Shown here one piece after another: positions 9,721 to 22,631 of a DNA stretch of 64,000 nt. Where the stretch lies: positions 70,111,275 to 70,175,274 of the forward strand of contig OY754331.1 of the NCBI GenBank assembly GCA_963573305.1, given 5' to 3'. How positions within the stretch are numbered: the stretch's first letter is position 1; each line of letters opens with the position of its first letter. Below the pieces are notes generated by a model. That model searched no databases. It saw only the letters and a list, made by a program, of their open reading frames with translations, and was not told the DNA's origin. Made by a program: the position numbers and the translations under genes. The DNA comes from Pyrrhosoma nymphula (lineage: Eukaryota; Arthropoda; Insecta; Odonata; Coenagrionidae).

Positions 9721-11906
9721 GCTATAGAAAAATAAATGTTCCATTGAAAAGTTTCTGTCTGTTACAGGATAAAAAACCGGTGCCATTGCCACGGCACAGT
9801 CTAAACTACTGTTTGTTTAGATTGTGGCCACGGTAAGTCCATACGTCAATCGTCACCACGCCAGCTTCATACTCAGATGAGCAATGAAATCCTCTCAACT
9901 ATCGACTATATGTTTAATAAGTTCAATTTTATTTGATTTCCATTTTCATCATCTGTTAGGTCATAGAGTTATGACTATACACTCTAAGCGTTTGGTCATA
10001 GTTGTATAGTTTTAAAGAGCCTATAGATCGCCCAGGAGAGGAGATATAGTGACAATTGAAATTTGATTCCTTGTTGTACATATATTTATCCACAATGGCA
10101 TCAAAAGTAATGGGCGACATAATAGGATAACTAATTACTCACCTTAACCAGTTAAGTAAAGGAGAATATGCACTTTATAATTAATAATAGGACGCAATAA
10201 GAATTTACCTTATGCTCATATTATTCGTTGCCGCCATGGATAATTCATTTCTGATTTCATGTGATCATTAGCTAATGAGATATAAAAATCATTGGAATTA
10301 TACTTGACAAAATAGGGGGAAACAGTGAATTTCGAGTGGAATATTTGGGGCTGAAAATATTAAAACAAAAAAAAAGGAATTTGGGGTGTTTTTGAAAAAT
10401 CAAGTGAGGATTTCTTAAGCATTTGGAATTCATTCAACTCACTGTGGATATGTCACGAAAAACACCAAAAAATCGTCACATTTTCTTTTAACATGATTTG
10501 CGCTTAACGCGCTGTCTTATTTGTGGAAAATGAACATATAAAGAATTCCTGGTAAATTGTAGCTCCCGCGTAATCGTGTAATCGTTGATGACAAAGAACT
10601 GTCGTAATTAAGAAGTTCAGAAAACTGTCAGCAGAGTGCGCTAAAGACATCACCGACATGAAACTCGTTTGAAAGTGGTATCGACAATTTTAGCAGACTC
10701 GCAATGCTTTTTAAGGTGATACATTGTTTTAAAGAGTAATGTATTCCATAGAGAATTGTCTATACCAGTGGTTTGCGAACAATCATATACTACTTCTCTG
10801 AATAATGAAAAACCAGGTATTCTGTCTTGGCGAACTTGTGGGTGGCAGTCTTCAAATCGGGATGAATCCCACCAACCATTTCCTTTGTGGAAAAATGTCA
10901 TAGTCATGATAAACCTTAAGGCTGCTTGAATATCATGACTCCCATAAATACTGTTGATCGAGCTATTCAGCTCATTGAAGTAAGTTCACTCATAAGTAAG
11001 TAGAAATCTTACTTTTGAATTTCGACTCTGTCTTAATGATAGAAGTTCATTTGCCGTTTTATAAATCATCTCCTGTAGTGATAGTATTTTCTTACTGCAT
11101 TAATTGATATTTTGAACATATTGTAATCATATTGTTGATGATACTGGCTTATGTAGCTGTATATTTAAATAATAAATGATGTGAGTTTGTTTACATAATG
11201 CAAAGATTGTTTGCTGATACCTTCTGGGCGATTTACTCATGTGTTGATGGTTCTGGGAAATATGGCCGAAATATCACTGTCCTTTTTCACCTATAATTCG
11301 TAGTTTATTATATAATGTCATTTAGAACTTGTGACAAAAACCCTGTTTGTATATGTTTTTAGGCCTGGATTGGCTAATAATTCTTGATGTAAATTTATCT
11401 CTATGCTCAGCAATGTTCAGAGATAACCTCATATTTTTGCTTACATTAACAGTTGAGCGGCATGCTTTGAGTGTTGGGGATGTTTTAAAAAATTTAGGCC
11501 TGAGTGAATAAAAGTCATGCAAACCTGGTCTTTATCTTTGAGCCAATTCAAAAATCAGTTTGTTTCATTTGTCAGTTAGTTCAAGGGATAGTAAATTTTT
11601 CCTTTCACCTTAATATTTGACCATATAAAGTAGGATACCTAGTGTTCCTAAGAAATATTTTCTCAATCAAAGAAATTTGTGTATGATTGACAATGATTCT
11701 GCTCTATAATGTCATGTCATTGATTATCTCAATCTGTCTCTTTTACATTCTTTGGCGCATCTACATCATTGGTGCATCAATTCTGCTTCTTCTGGGCTCC
11801 ACCATCTCATGGATACTGTGCACTGAATGTGTGTTGGAATATCCTCACCGGTCCCGTATTGCAAATGTGTTGTGCTTGTGTGTTTTGTGGTGTTTTGAAT
11901 TATCAG

Positions 11907-12088
11907 TGGACGTGACCTTTGTGGTTGATATCTTAATAAATTTCCGGACAACATACGTGAACAGCAATGATGAAGTTGTGTCCCATCCAGGAAAAATAGC
12001 CGTCCACTACCTCCGCGGGTGGTTTGTCATTGATCTGGTAGCAGCCATCCCTTTTGACCTCCTACTCTTTGGTTCTGACACTGACGAG
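11907..12088 (+). CDS. sei: ERG-type K+ channel exon: S2-S3
   Basis: Begins after tatcag with TG GAC GTG, completing the Val codon left open by the S1 exon. It encodes S2 (VDVTFVVDILINFRTTYV), the S2-S3 linker (VVSHPGKIAVHYLRGW) and S3 (FVIDLVAAIPFDLLLFG), then GSDTDE. The acidic residues of S2 and S3 that contact S4 in KCNH channels are present. The donor is GAG|gtaggc in phase 0. The sequence upstream within the same open frame, from 11687, is intron read-through and not part of the protein. Confidence 0.95.
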
Positions 12089-15000
12089 GTAGGCATAAAA
12101 TCTAACATTTAACTTAGGGGACACTCCAGTGATGCCCTTTTGATGGCACTTGTCTAGCTGGGATGGCACCAATTTATTTCTCTCATGGTATAAGTACAGT
12201 AGTAATAATAGATGGCATCTATAACATTGAGTATTGACAAAGATCATTGCTAATGCATATTAAAATCCATCCAAGTGCAAGAGGGGGTGGTGAACTCATT
12301 GGCTCTTGCTCTTGGTTTGGTGCTAATGGTAGTGCGTACTTATCAGTTTCATCTCTCACAAAAAGTATATTACATGCATTTTTGGATTCACAATTGCAGA
12401 AATAAGTTGTCAAGTTGTGCTTTACTCTGATTATCTCTGAAAATATCAGTTGTTTAACACTTACAATAACTGATCAATGAGTTAATATCGCCGAAAATAG
12501 ATTGTGCTCTGAGAAAATTTTTACATTGTCATTCCTTTTCATTGCAATAGTATAAAAAAGTTTTATGTGAAAATATATCGCAATGTAGATTATAATTTTA
12601 CTACTATCTCTCACCATCTTGAATTCAAATAGGTAGTAGTTTTGTAGCTCAATAGTCTCTTGGTGTTTTCATATATTAATTTCTTTCTAAATATCTATGT
12701 TAGTGTACGCCCACGTTGTGTCAGAATTCGTAAAACAGTAAATAAGCCAATAAACTGAATGTTTTCCTGCATGTAAAAGTTAAAGTATTTTACTGAATTT
12801 ATATGCAATTTGTAGTATACTAACCTTATATTATTCTCTATAAGATGCCTGTCTAATTTTTTGTGGTTACTTAAATCTCCTCCAGTTTCCCCTGTATGCA
12901 CACTACTATTACTTTTCTAGTTCTTGATCTTGATGTCAAGGCCATCCCAATGAGGTTTAGGAATCAAAAGTTCTCTTGCTATCAGAGTGGTTTTTTGAGG
13001 GTGAGTGCATACCAATGGCACTAATAGAATTTATGTAATTCAAGCTATCCTATACATAGCAATAAAACCTGATACACCATGCTGGAAATAATATGAAATA
13101 TTACTTATTGCCCTTGTGTGTTTCAATATAAATTGCTTATTCACAGCTAAATTAACCCTTCCAACCATTCTATACGTAGGTGCATATTTGCGTATTGAGC
13201 GAGCTGTATTTATGGTTTCTCTCACCAAACTCTTTCAATTTATCCCTAAAAGTGATGGGAATGAAAACCAAACCTATCATGTGTATTTGTAATGATTCAC
13301 TCATCGGAAGAAAGTGTGAAATTTGCAAGTTTCAGTGTCTTTAAATTTTAGACTAGCATAGGCCTACATTACACCCGAGACTTCAGTGCACTCCACCACC
13401 ACTACTGATGTACCTACAATGGTAAAGTCAGGGAATTCTCGTAAGAGTCGGGGAGAAACTGGGATAGGAAATTCTCATTATTTTTCTGCCATTACACTTA
13501 TCAGCCAGTCTTTCCCACTCTATTTCACCAACTAAAACAAATGTTCATCACTGACGTATATGGAATAAGCCCCATCAATTCATGGGACATTCAGTTGTGA
13601 CTCTTATTAGTTGTGAATCTTAGTTATTTAGTTGTGAATCAGATGTGCATACAATGTATCCCTTTTGCATATCCTTATTGTGATATTTGCCTAGTAGTGC
13701 TGAAATTCATGATCACAATATATTACGCTCATCCTAAAGAATCCAAGGCTATGTTGTGCGGAACATTTTACCTTGCGTTTTTTTTTTCAACTTCCAAGAC
13801 TCAGGTCGAGAGGTAGCTGGAGCACACTAGCTCGTAGTAAATACATGCTTGCTGTTCCAAAAATACGAGACAATAATTATTAAAATGGCACCTAATATGA
13901 GAACGATCTCACGTGTAAACAAAATCTTACGCAAGATTATCTTCGATTCCCATACATTACATACCCCCCTTCCTGAGGCAGTAATAAGAGCCCTCCTCCC
14001 CTCACCACCTTTTGCACTTGACATAATTGTTGAATGGCCTCCTTAGCTCCCTCTCGAAGCAATTTACTCAGGTCGCAAACTACATCAAATATGATATTCC
14101 TTAATGTGATGCTGCCGTTGTTAATTGCCTCCTGTCTTTACTCGCAATGACGTGCTTATGTTTTGTTTGTTTACCCAAATGTTTTTACTTTGCAATTGAT
14201 TACAATAATCTTGCAATCAAGGGGTTACATCCACGTTAATCAAATTGTTATTCCCACCATGTGATTTTGATCCAGTCCAACAACTTAGCTTTGGTTTGTA
14301 TTTTTCGTGCACCTTAGTGATACCTGTGGCAGAGTTGGGACCCCCAGTGAATTGGGCATTAACTTTCCCTTTGATGCCTGTTCAATAATTCTCAACTTCC
14401 CATAACTACCACGAAGCAACTATAATTTGGATGAGAGCTTAACTTATGAAGATTTAATATATTATTTTCATTAGGATGTACTTGTAGCTTTTAATGTATT
14501 GATTTCAGCTTTTAACATTTTCTGAGTTTTGACGAAAATTTAATTCACCAGAAATAAAATATTCCAATAATAGGTGATCTTTTGGCGATTGGTTAGGTAA
14601 ATTGGTAAATCCATCTGGGATATGTTAGGGAAAAGTCAGGGAATTTAAAAATTGGATATTAGTAGCCACCCTGTCACTGGTAATTGCTAAAACTGATAAA
14701 CGTATGTATTCTCTAACATTCAGATCTTCAATCATTGGCCCATTGGATATATATTTTTTTTGTTTCATGCTAAGGCAAAATAGTGATACTTTGATATAAG
14801 AGTCAAAATCTGGGACTAATGATTCATATTTTTCATCATTTTTAAAAGCTTTTTTAACTCTTTCAAACCTGTATTCCAACATCCATTTTCTCCTCGTGAA
14901 TTTTGAACAACTGAGGCTTTCCTGAAGTTACATTATTCCAATGCTGGATAAATAATTCACAATTTGCTGTGAACTGGTGGAAAAGAACAGCCTTCTCTCA

Positions 15001-15616
15001 AGAGTCTGGACTGTTGAGGCATGTGAATTAATAGAAGTTGAACTGGCTTGTAACTGATAGCTCTGGGGCCAGTAACAGGAAAATCTTCATTCCGGCCATT
15101 GTGCACAAGCTTAGCTTGTGTGTGTTACCCAGTAAAATATCCTTCATGATATTTCTGTGAGGAGTTTTGTGTTTTTCCAGTTAACTTTGGAGATCGTTAG
15201 GATACTGAAACCCCCAGGGAAAAGAGAGAGTATGGAGATGGTTGGTTGGGTTAGTCCAAGTTGTGTGTGGTACTGACTGAATGAATTTTAATTGGATCAT
15301 TTGACTTTCTATTTCATAAAAATTTCGAAAAAGGTTATTTGATTTCTGCAGTATAGTGAAATTTTTATGTTCAATGATAACAGATTTTAGGGAAGGTAAG
15401 AGAGCCTAAACCTCATTGACCATTTCCAAGTAAAATTAAAAGGTGCATCCTAGGCTTGTCCCTTTTCTCTATGTCGTGTCTCACTTCCAAGTATTGGATG
15501 TTGTTGCATGACTGGTTGATGTCTTGTGGCTGTATTAATGCCACCAATGTGATCCTCCTGATATTTCTTGAGTACTTTTTCCCCTCCGCATGCAATTGCG
15601 GATCGGGGATACGCAG
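12089..15616 (+). other. 3.5 kb intron between the S3 and S4 exons
   Basis: GT-AG intron of AT-rich sequence. I see no TIR pair, retroelement protein or tRNA-like sequence in it. Several open frames of 60-85 codons lack any recognisable domain. Confidence 0.7.
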
Positions 15617-15771
15617 ACGACCACTCTGATTGGGCTGCTCAAAGCAGCAAGGTTGCTGAGGCTGGTAAGAGTTGCTAGGAAGATCGACAGATATTCGGAA
15701 TATGGTGCTGCTGTACTTCTTCTCCTCATGGCTACCTTTGCTCTAATAGCACACTGGCTTGCCTGCATATG
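15617..15771 (+). CDS. sei: ERG-type K+ channel exon: S4 voltage sensor and S5
   Basis: Starts after acgcag with ACG ACC ACT in phase 0 and ends ATATG|gttagt in phase 2. It encodes the S4 voltage sensor LIGLLKAARLLRLVRVARK, with regularly spaced Lys/Arg, then the S4-S5 linker IDRYSEYG and most of S5 (AAVLLLLMATFALIAHWLAC). The open TG is completed by the G that begins the next exon to give Trp (ACIW-YAIG). The ERG identity is unambiguous. Confidence 0.95.
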
Positions 15772-18700
15772 GTTAGTAATGTTTATACTGTAACAATATG
15801 TAATCATGGGTGTTCTCATGACGTTTTGCATTGTCAAATTTTTTTACTAATTTTATTTAGGAAAACTTTTGAAACACTTTAACTTGATACCCATAGCATA
15901 ATGCAATCTGTTAACTTGCTACGCATCTGCCTTTTCTGTGGAATTCAAATATATTCAAAATTGGTTGTTATCTTCAATTGTTGTGTACGTAATTTCAACA
16001 TGTGTTTAAGACATTTTCAATCGTTGTGGTTGCACAAATGATGTGGCACGCAGTTACATGCAGGGGTGCAAAGTTATACTTCAAAGAGGGTGAAATTTGC
16101 CTTGAAAAATCAATCCAGGTCAAGTCATATACGTAATGTTTTCATGGCGAATTTACCCTCTTTTGTGTCTATGAAGAGTTAATGCTCTGCAATTGTCTGT
16201 AATTATACTATGAGTTTTTCCACAAAAATGAATGAAGTAGCTTAGTAAAATTCCTAATTTGAATTTTTAATGTTTTTTTTTAATATTACATATGGTGAAA
16301 TTAGATTTTTGAAGCTTCAAAGCAATGGTCAATCATACATTTTTATGCATGTATTGTGCCGTGGTAAGTGATTCAGTTTTACTCTCAATTCAAATTAGCA
16401 GGTGACTTGGTTCATTAAGAACTCTAAATTTTGAATTTCAACTAGGAGTTCTTGGTATGAAATTTTGATATCTGAGTGTTCCACTTACTTTATAAATACT
16501 GGTCTTCAGTGAAATTTTTCTGCTTTCTTGCTTTTTTTCTTTCTGTGCTTTGTTGATATCATTCAGTATAGAACAACCATTTTCCACTGAAGAAATTCTT
16601 TCGTGGTTTTCATTTATCCGAGGCCTATTAGGTTTGCAATTAGCATTTGTCAAATCAGAATGGTTTTAATGACACTATGTAATTCAGACTAGGCATATGT
16701 TGAGAGGTTTCTCATTGATGCTTCATGGTTATCAAGTTCATGGCCTGCCATCTTTTTTTTAAATTGACTGGTTGAATACTTCATGATAATGTATTCATTC
16801 AAAACTAGGAACAAAATCTTTTTTCTTCCACAAAGTGTTTTTATAAACTTAATGTCTTAAAATTCTAGCAATGAATAATATTTTGATGAGATCCTTTTTT
16901 TCAATAGATGCCCGGTTGATTTATATGAAGGCCTAGGAAATTTAAATGTACTATTGGGTGTAATTCCTGATTTTTGTCATAACAGGTTGAAGTTTAATAA
17001 TACCTAAAACCAAAATTGAAATATTTTTAGATCATGCTAATTAAATATGGCTGCTTCCTTCTTGGATGATATCTAGGCCAGCCACATTATTTTTTTATTA
17101 GTTTTAAAGTTTTGACTTTCTTTTCCTCATAAGAATTCTTAGTTCATAATTTAACCAAAAGCAAAGTTTTTAGCTGATAATTTTTCTGGCTCTCCATCAA
17201 GTTTTCTGGTTCTACTTGATTGTAGACTGTCATGGCTTTAAAATTTAAAAACTGATAACTATAACCATATACTTTGGGGTCACTTAGACCTTCAGCTTCT
17301 CATTTGGCTATCAGTCCATGAGCTATTAATTGATTCTGTGAAGAAACTTGGTTTTTCTAAGATGATGCTGGGTAAATGGGAAAAAAATATTTTAATGAAG
17401 ATGCTAAATATATTAGACATCAAGGAGACAAAATGTTGACCTCATTCTTAAGAATTTGGGTGGAAAGTAGCACAAAGGTAAAAAAATGGCTGGAGTGCTT
17501 ACATTTTGTCTCACATGGAAGCATGGGAGAGATTTAAATCATGAGGAGAGATAGACCAAGTCTAAAGAAAAGTAAGAGGTGAATTCTAGCAATAAGGAAA
17601 TAAATTCATACATTTAATCAATAGAGCAGGCATCCCTCTTAAAATGTTTAAAGTGACACAGACTGATAGACTTCCATCTCTACCTTATTTTATCTATTGC
17701 GAATGAAGTCTCTACGAAATGAAGTTTAAGCACAGCAGTTATGATAACATGTTTTACTGTTATCATGTAGGTATGTTCATGTTTTAATCTTCCTTTGTTT
17801 GGAAATAAATTTGTAAAATCATGCCCTTAGCCCTAAAATTGGTATAATAATTACTCTAGTCATTACACTAGCTGCTATATGCTTAGCACCTGGAAGCTCA
17901 AAGGGGATGATATTGTAAATCTAGTGCCACAGGGAATTCTTGGATGAAAATACTTAATATTCATAACTTCATTGGGTATTGCTTTTATATAATAACAGTT
18001 GATTCCTTTCATTAATAACTTTTGATGCTTTATAATATTTGTGAATCCTCTTGAGGTTGACTCATCATAAAGTCTCCAAAATGTTGCTACAAATAAGATT
18101 TAGGTAGGTCCTACTAGCTATTTGGGTCAGTATACTTACCAGAGTTTGAAACTACATATCCAGATAACTTGGAGATTTTAAGATTGGCGTTTTCATGTCT
18201 GTGAATGATTTTTTGTGGTATCCTTTGTGTTGAAAAAAATATGTTGGATTCTCTACGTTGGATTCTCTTTCTATGTTTTTACAATGTCATGTAACATCAT
18301 GTTTCTAGATTTATTTCCTAGTGATAGTATTTTTTTAGCCCTCTCAATCCTTTTACTGCTAGGCAGTTGATCAGTCAGCGATCACTGCATGCGCAAAAAA
18401 TGCCACCAGCCACTCCTATCTTCCGCATTTTACTGTCGTGATAGTTTTTATTGTCTAATATGTGTTTGTGTGCAAAACTGTTTGCTCATTTTCTTTATTC
18501 TGCATATTTATACATTTGAAGGTTTATGAAAAGTCTACCTGAAAAGATTGTTCACAATGCTTGAACTTGATTTTTCACTTGTTCTTGAAAACTTGCTGGC
18601 CCTGTTGGTGGCGGGGTAAAGTCCTCGCCTGCTAATACGAGGGTCACGGGTTTGAGTTCCACCTGGGTCAGTTTTTCACCAGCCCAGGGCATGGGTGTTT

Positions 18701-18926
18701 CTGTCAACTTCTGGTGGTTCAACCCCTGCGAAATCTAATGACAAGCCAATGGCTTATCAGGATTGCAGGGCCATACAGACTACCAGAATCGTTCGAGGAC
18801 AAAAAAAATGGCTTGGCATTCTTCGTGCATATCGCAGTATTTGGACTGAAACTAAGAGGGTCATCATAATTTTCTACTTTGTTTCTACCATTGCATTGTT
18901 CCTTATAATGTTTTCATTTTTGACAG
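15772..18926 (+). other. 3.2 kb intron within S5
   Basis: GT-AG intron. The only element recognised is a tRNA-derived SINE head at 18598-18672, about 250 bases upstream of the next exon. The rest is AT-rich with T runs and no identified genes. Confidence 0.7.
18598..18760 (+). mobile_element. tRNA-derived SINE (head plus short body)
   Basis: GGCCCTGTTGGTGGCGGGG at 18599 onward resembles the 5' end and A box of a tRNA-derived SINE. A 4-5 bp anticodon-like stem (CCTCG...CGAGG) follows, then GGTTTGAGTTCC (18649-18660), which matches the B-box consensus closely. The following CCTGGGTCAGTTTTTCACC and AGCCCAGGGCATGGGTG are non-tRNA body. The acceptor stem does not close properly, so it is not a functional tRNA gene. 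It could be transcribed by RNA polymerase III. The 3' end is uncertain. Confidence 0.65.
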
Positions 18927-19047
18927 GTATGCAATAGGCAATGCAGAGCGACCCCACTTGAAGAGTAAAGTTGGTTGGTTAGACTTGTTAGCTAATGACA
19001 CTCACCAATTTTACTACCCAAATAACACCGGAGGACCTTCCATAAGG
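18927..19047 (+). CDS. sei: ERG-type K+ channel exon: end of S5 and extracellular turret
   Basis: Follows tgacag. The first base completes Trp, then it reads YAIGNAERPHLKSKVGW and continues to the turret LANDTHQFYYPNNTGGPSIR. ERG channels have an unusually long S5-pore linker, and this exon encodes it. Two N-glycosylation sequons (NDT and NNT) are present. It ends ATAAGG|gtaaac in phase 0 and joins SRYITALYF in the next exon. Confidence 0.94.
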
Positions 19048-19179
19048 GTAAACATTTTTATTTATTTACCCCTCATCTGTGATGCCCAAAATTCAATTTG
19101 AAATGCAAAAATTCAATGTTGAAAGTTGAGAAAGGTTTCTGAAGTACATGTATACCCATCACACCATTCCCTTTTGGGA

Positions 19180-19370
19180 TAGGCAAAGTTAAATATTCCC
19201 CCCCCCCCCCCAATTTTCCATGCTGCCCAGTCCATTTGTTCCTCACTCCCCACTGCCTCACCATCAACCATATATATACCCGGCCACCTGTGAAATTTGT
19301 TACCTGAAGATGGCACGAAGTGTAAGTTGCTGAAACCTGGGTTGTATGTAATAAATTGTGTGGATTAAAA
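19180..19370 (+). mobile_element. Solo Penelope-like terminal segment with hammerhead-like motif
   Basis: A C-run (19197-19211) is followed by TATATATACCCGG, then CTGAAGATGGCACG (from 19304), a weak GGCA...TGCT hairpin, GAAACC (GAAA 19332-19335) and AATAAATTGTGTGG. This order (C-rich block, TATAAA-like box, CTGAnGATG, hairpin, GAAAC, AATAAAT, TGTGG) is the same as in the palindromic PLE relics, but only one orientation is present. Ends are not defined and no TSD was found. Confidence 0.45.
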
Positions 19371-19714
19371 CTAAGTTGTTTTCTATCATGAAAGTCAAAG
19401 AACTTTGTTATTGCTGTTAGGCCTAGGAAACCGGTTGCATTTTAATAATGTCCTCCATAGTACCCTATCCTTGTATACCACTTATGCTTCTCTTGCACTC
19501 ATGCATTTCTTCATGCTCGCTCTCTTATTCTTAATACTTCTAATGTTCCTCCACTTTTGAGTCTGTTCAACCACATTCACCCATGACTTTCACAGTCTGC
19601 CCCTTCTTCTCACACCATGTGATCTACTCTAATATATATGTATCTGCTACGTTATTCAACTCACATCCATTCCTTTAACATGGCCAAACCAGCTAAACTC
19701 ACTCATTTCATATA

Positions 19715-22473
19715 CAGTAAAACCTCCCTATAACGAATTCACTGGGACCGGAAAAATGACTTTGTTGTACGGAGGTTCGTAAGTAAGGAGGTTATATGCG
19801 GGTAGCATAGTCTCAGGGACCGCCGAGATTTCCTGTTGCTTTCTGATCCAACTCACATTTATTTCGCAAGCTAGTTTCAGCGGACATAAAAATCATTACT
19901 GTAATGCAGTATACCGCCTTATATATGTGGTGATTGATGGGATCTGAAATTGATGGATAAACCATTAATTTATAATTTCATATTAGATTTGGCCGTGGTT
20001 TCAGTGCCACAATATCCCCAAGCCTTATATATTATTGAAATATTGGCTTTTTTCCTAACATTCCGTTTTTTGGCCAATGCGTTCTTCCATTTTATTCTCT
20101 GAAACAATACACCACCTAAAACTAATGCCTGTTCATTACGTATATTGAATACGCCTCATCATTTGGCGGAACATTCAGTTGTTTATTTTAGTCTCAGATG
20201 CTTAATGCGTCCTTTTTTCTCTTCTTATTCTTTGTTTCTACTAACTGTATTTGACTGCCGTTTTTTTATAATTTTTGGTAGATTAAGCATAGATTACCTT
20301 TTATATGAACGATATGTTATGCAGTATTGGCTTCTCATCAGAATACTGCACTCAGGCAAAGCCTCCGTGATATACAGGCAGTGACACTACCCCTCCCCCC
20401 CCCTCACTTTAATTTAGTAGGTCTACAAAAAGTGCGGGAAATGTGTTTCCTGTGTATTTCTTATGGCAAGGTTCAACAAAGTTAGGCAATTATTTCTTGT
20501 CATATGCCACATTTCAAGGGCCACTTAAGTTTCATTAAAAATATTTAAGCACTTAGAAAATATTAGTCTTATTTGAGCAGGGCTTTTAAGACAGTTATTA
20601 TTCGAAAACTGCAAGAAAAATTGTTGACGCGAATTCTAATTCTACTGCGATTGAGGTAAATATATTTCCCTCACATTCTTGATCGACAAACACGTCCTGA
20701 AACCAAATTGGGTAAATTGAGGAGACAATTTGATTCAATTTTATGAAGATAATATGAGCACAAATGGATACTGATGGCTTGCAGCAGGAAGAAGACATAA
20801 AAAAGTGCACTCTGAGAGTCCGCATTGCTGGCTGAAGGTGCGCAAGCCTTGTTAAAATGTGATATGAATAAAAATTTCTATAGACTATTCCTTTGGTAAT
20901 GTTTTCAAAACTACTAGGATCGTAATACTGAATTCAATACAAAGTCAACCATGTCACGCCCATGCCGCTGCGACCCATACTAACAGAGATAGATTAGTTC
21001 CACAAAATTAACAACAGCACTGTAACAAATATAGTTTCAAACAGAAATCTTCAAAAAACACTTAACCAAGGTTAAGAAAATATTGTATTCAAGTCTGACG
21101 ACGATTGAACCAAGAGTAATTCTGCAGTAATCCAGCAAAGTTCGGCATTTCTGCTAGAGGCTCAAAAAATGGGGCTCTTTTTTCATCTTGCGCAAGAAAC
21201 AACATTTTGGAAAAAATGATCAAAATAGTAATTACAACCATTCAACAGAAAATAAAACAGGAAACGTGTCAGCGTTTGCTTCATTAGAATCAGCCCAGAC
21301 ATTCTCTATGTATTCGACCTCAAACTCAGGGTCGCATAAGTTTTACGCCGAGAATAGGGATGGAAATAATGTGCTTTTTGTAGTGCTACAAACTAAGATT
21401 TTTCATCTGACAAAACGTCAAAAAGTTATAAAAGTACGACCTCACGAAAAACTAAAAGCTTTGGTTACATTATCTTGGAACCTCCTCGCCCCCCACAACA
21501 TACGAACAGTTTCAGATTAAAAATTTAAAAAAATTGTGTTAGAAATCTCCTGCCAAGACCTAACATCTGGGCGTCACTGCTTTTGTTATGTTCGCTGTTG
21601 AGTGATCAGTAAGGGGGTCAACAACTTGCAACTTGATAACTTTTACGATGTGATGCGAGTGACAACTTTCGGCGGTAAATATGTAGTAAATTTTTTCATA
21701 CTTTTTAACAGAAACTTATTAATACTGCTGCACATCGCAAAGTTATGAACTGAAGGAAAGAGTACAGATTTTCCATTCAGGCCATTCATTGGGATCCTAC
21801 TGAGAGCAACATTTGCGATGGAAAAAATCACACGAACATTGTCACTGTGAAGAGAAACGCCGAACATTATTCCGATATTGATAGTAATATTACCTATAAA
21901 TACAGGGGCAAGGGCCTAGCCATGTTGAAACACCGGTTCCCATCAGAACACCGAAGTTAAGCAGCGTTGGGCCCGGACAGTTGTTGGATGGGTGACCCTC
22001 TTCCATACTTGCACCAGGCGTGGATGGAGAGGCGATACTCCCTCCAGACCACCGGAAGGCCGGTGGGAGATATACCCAGACCGGGAGAGTTAGAGGGAGG
22101 ACACCCTCCATACCTGGTACTGGGGTGAGGCAGGGGGAGGCCAACCCTCCATACCTTTACCGTGGTGCTCTTGTCCCATCTGCAAGTGGCAGACAGGCAT
22201 GGGGTTGGCACAATGGACCAAGAAAGGTCTAAGTCCCCGGGCTCCTGACGAAGGACCCCCGAATAACAATATATCTACCTATAAATACAGGGAAAAATTA
22301 TTTCTGGAAAAAATATTTGTTAAAAAGAGGTGACTTCCATGTTTGGTCCCACGTACGGAATTCGTTTTTACGGAGGTTTCGTAATTATAGAGGTTCATTA
22401 CGGGAGGTTTTTTGCATGCATTGTGTATGGGAATGCTCTGGGGCCATGACTTCGTAATAGGGAGGTTTTACTG
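19715..22473. mobile_element. 2.76 kb TIR DNA transposon (pogo/Tigger-like ends), host of a nested 5S SINE
   Basis: The left end CAGTAAAACCTCCCTATAAC (19715 onward) is matched in inverted orientation at the right end (to 22473), both flanked by TA (19713-19714 and 22474-22475). CAGT-type ends and TA duplication fit the Tc1/mariner superfamily, pogo/Tigger branch. Removing the nested SINE leaves about 2.4 kb, the usual size of an autonomous Tigger. I cannot recognise transposase in it, so it is either badly decayed or non-autonomous. Confidence 0.7.
21891..22292 (+). mobile_element. 5S-rRNA-derived SINE, copy 1, with 17 bp TSD
   Basis: From 21910 to about 21998 the sequence follows 5S rRNA: GCCATGTTGAAACACCGGTT, then CACCGAAGTTAAGCAGCG (A-box region), GGGCCCGG and GTTGGATGGGTGACC (C-box region). 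An unrelated GC-rich body follows, with an extra block of repeated CCCTCCATACC-type words at about 22000-22160 that copy 2 lacks, then a shared 3' region (GCTCTTGTCCC, GTGGCAGACAGGCATG, GGCTCCTGACGAAGG). TACCTATAAATACAGGG at 21891-21907 and 22276-22292 is an exact TSD. The element sits inside the 19715-22473 DNA transposon. Confidence 0.85.
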
Positions 22474-22631
22474 TACATATATCCATTACTGAAGCAGCCA
22501 ACCCACATTCTTTCATTTTGATACTACATAATATAAGGTTGTCAATGGTTTACCTTTAATTGTGATTAAGGAAACTGGGCCCCAGGTTTCATAAGGGCTA
22601 AGATAAGTAATTATTCAGTAAAATGTAATTA

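Larger units (their letters stand above)
2570..11906 (+). other. 9.3 kb intron between the S1/S2 exon and the S2/S3 exon
   Basis: GT-AG intron. It contains two palindromic Penelope-like relics (3534-3699 and 4628-5415), a CpG-rich stretch at about 8170-8640, a 44 bp perfect palindrome (9078-9121) adjoining a diverged tandem duplication (about 9105-9520), a 34 bp perfect palindrome (9687-9720) and a (GAT)n run near 7328. A 112-codon minus-strand frame at 5903-6241 and a 149-codon minus-strand frame at 7485-7934 show no domain I can recognise. The remainder is AT-rich intronic sequence. Confidence 0.8.

Noticed and set aside
18598..18672. Functional tRNA gene
   Set aside because: A and B boxes are good, but the acceptor stem does not pair and the sequence runs on into a SINE body.
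19430..19700. C/T-rich stretches (also 23440-23660, 27760-28230, 43640-43900) as minus-strand LINE coding
   Set aside because: Words such as GGCCAAACCAGCTAAAC hint at an old LINE 3' region, but no protein motif is readable on either strand.
21910..22000. Functional 5S rRNA gene
   Set aside because: Only the first 90 or so bases resemble 5S rRNA, with substitutions. The 3' stem is missing, the sequence continues into a non-5S body, and TSDs flank the whole unit: a SINE.
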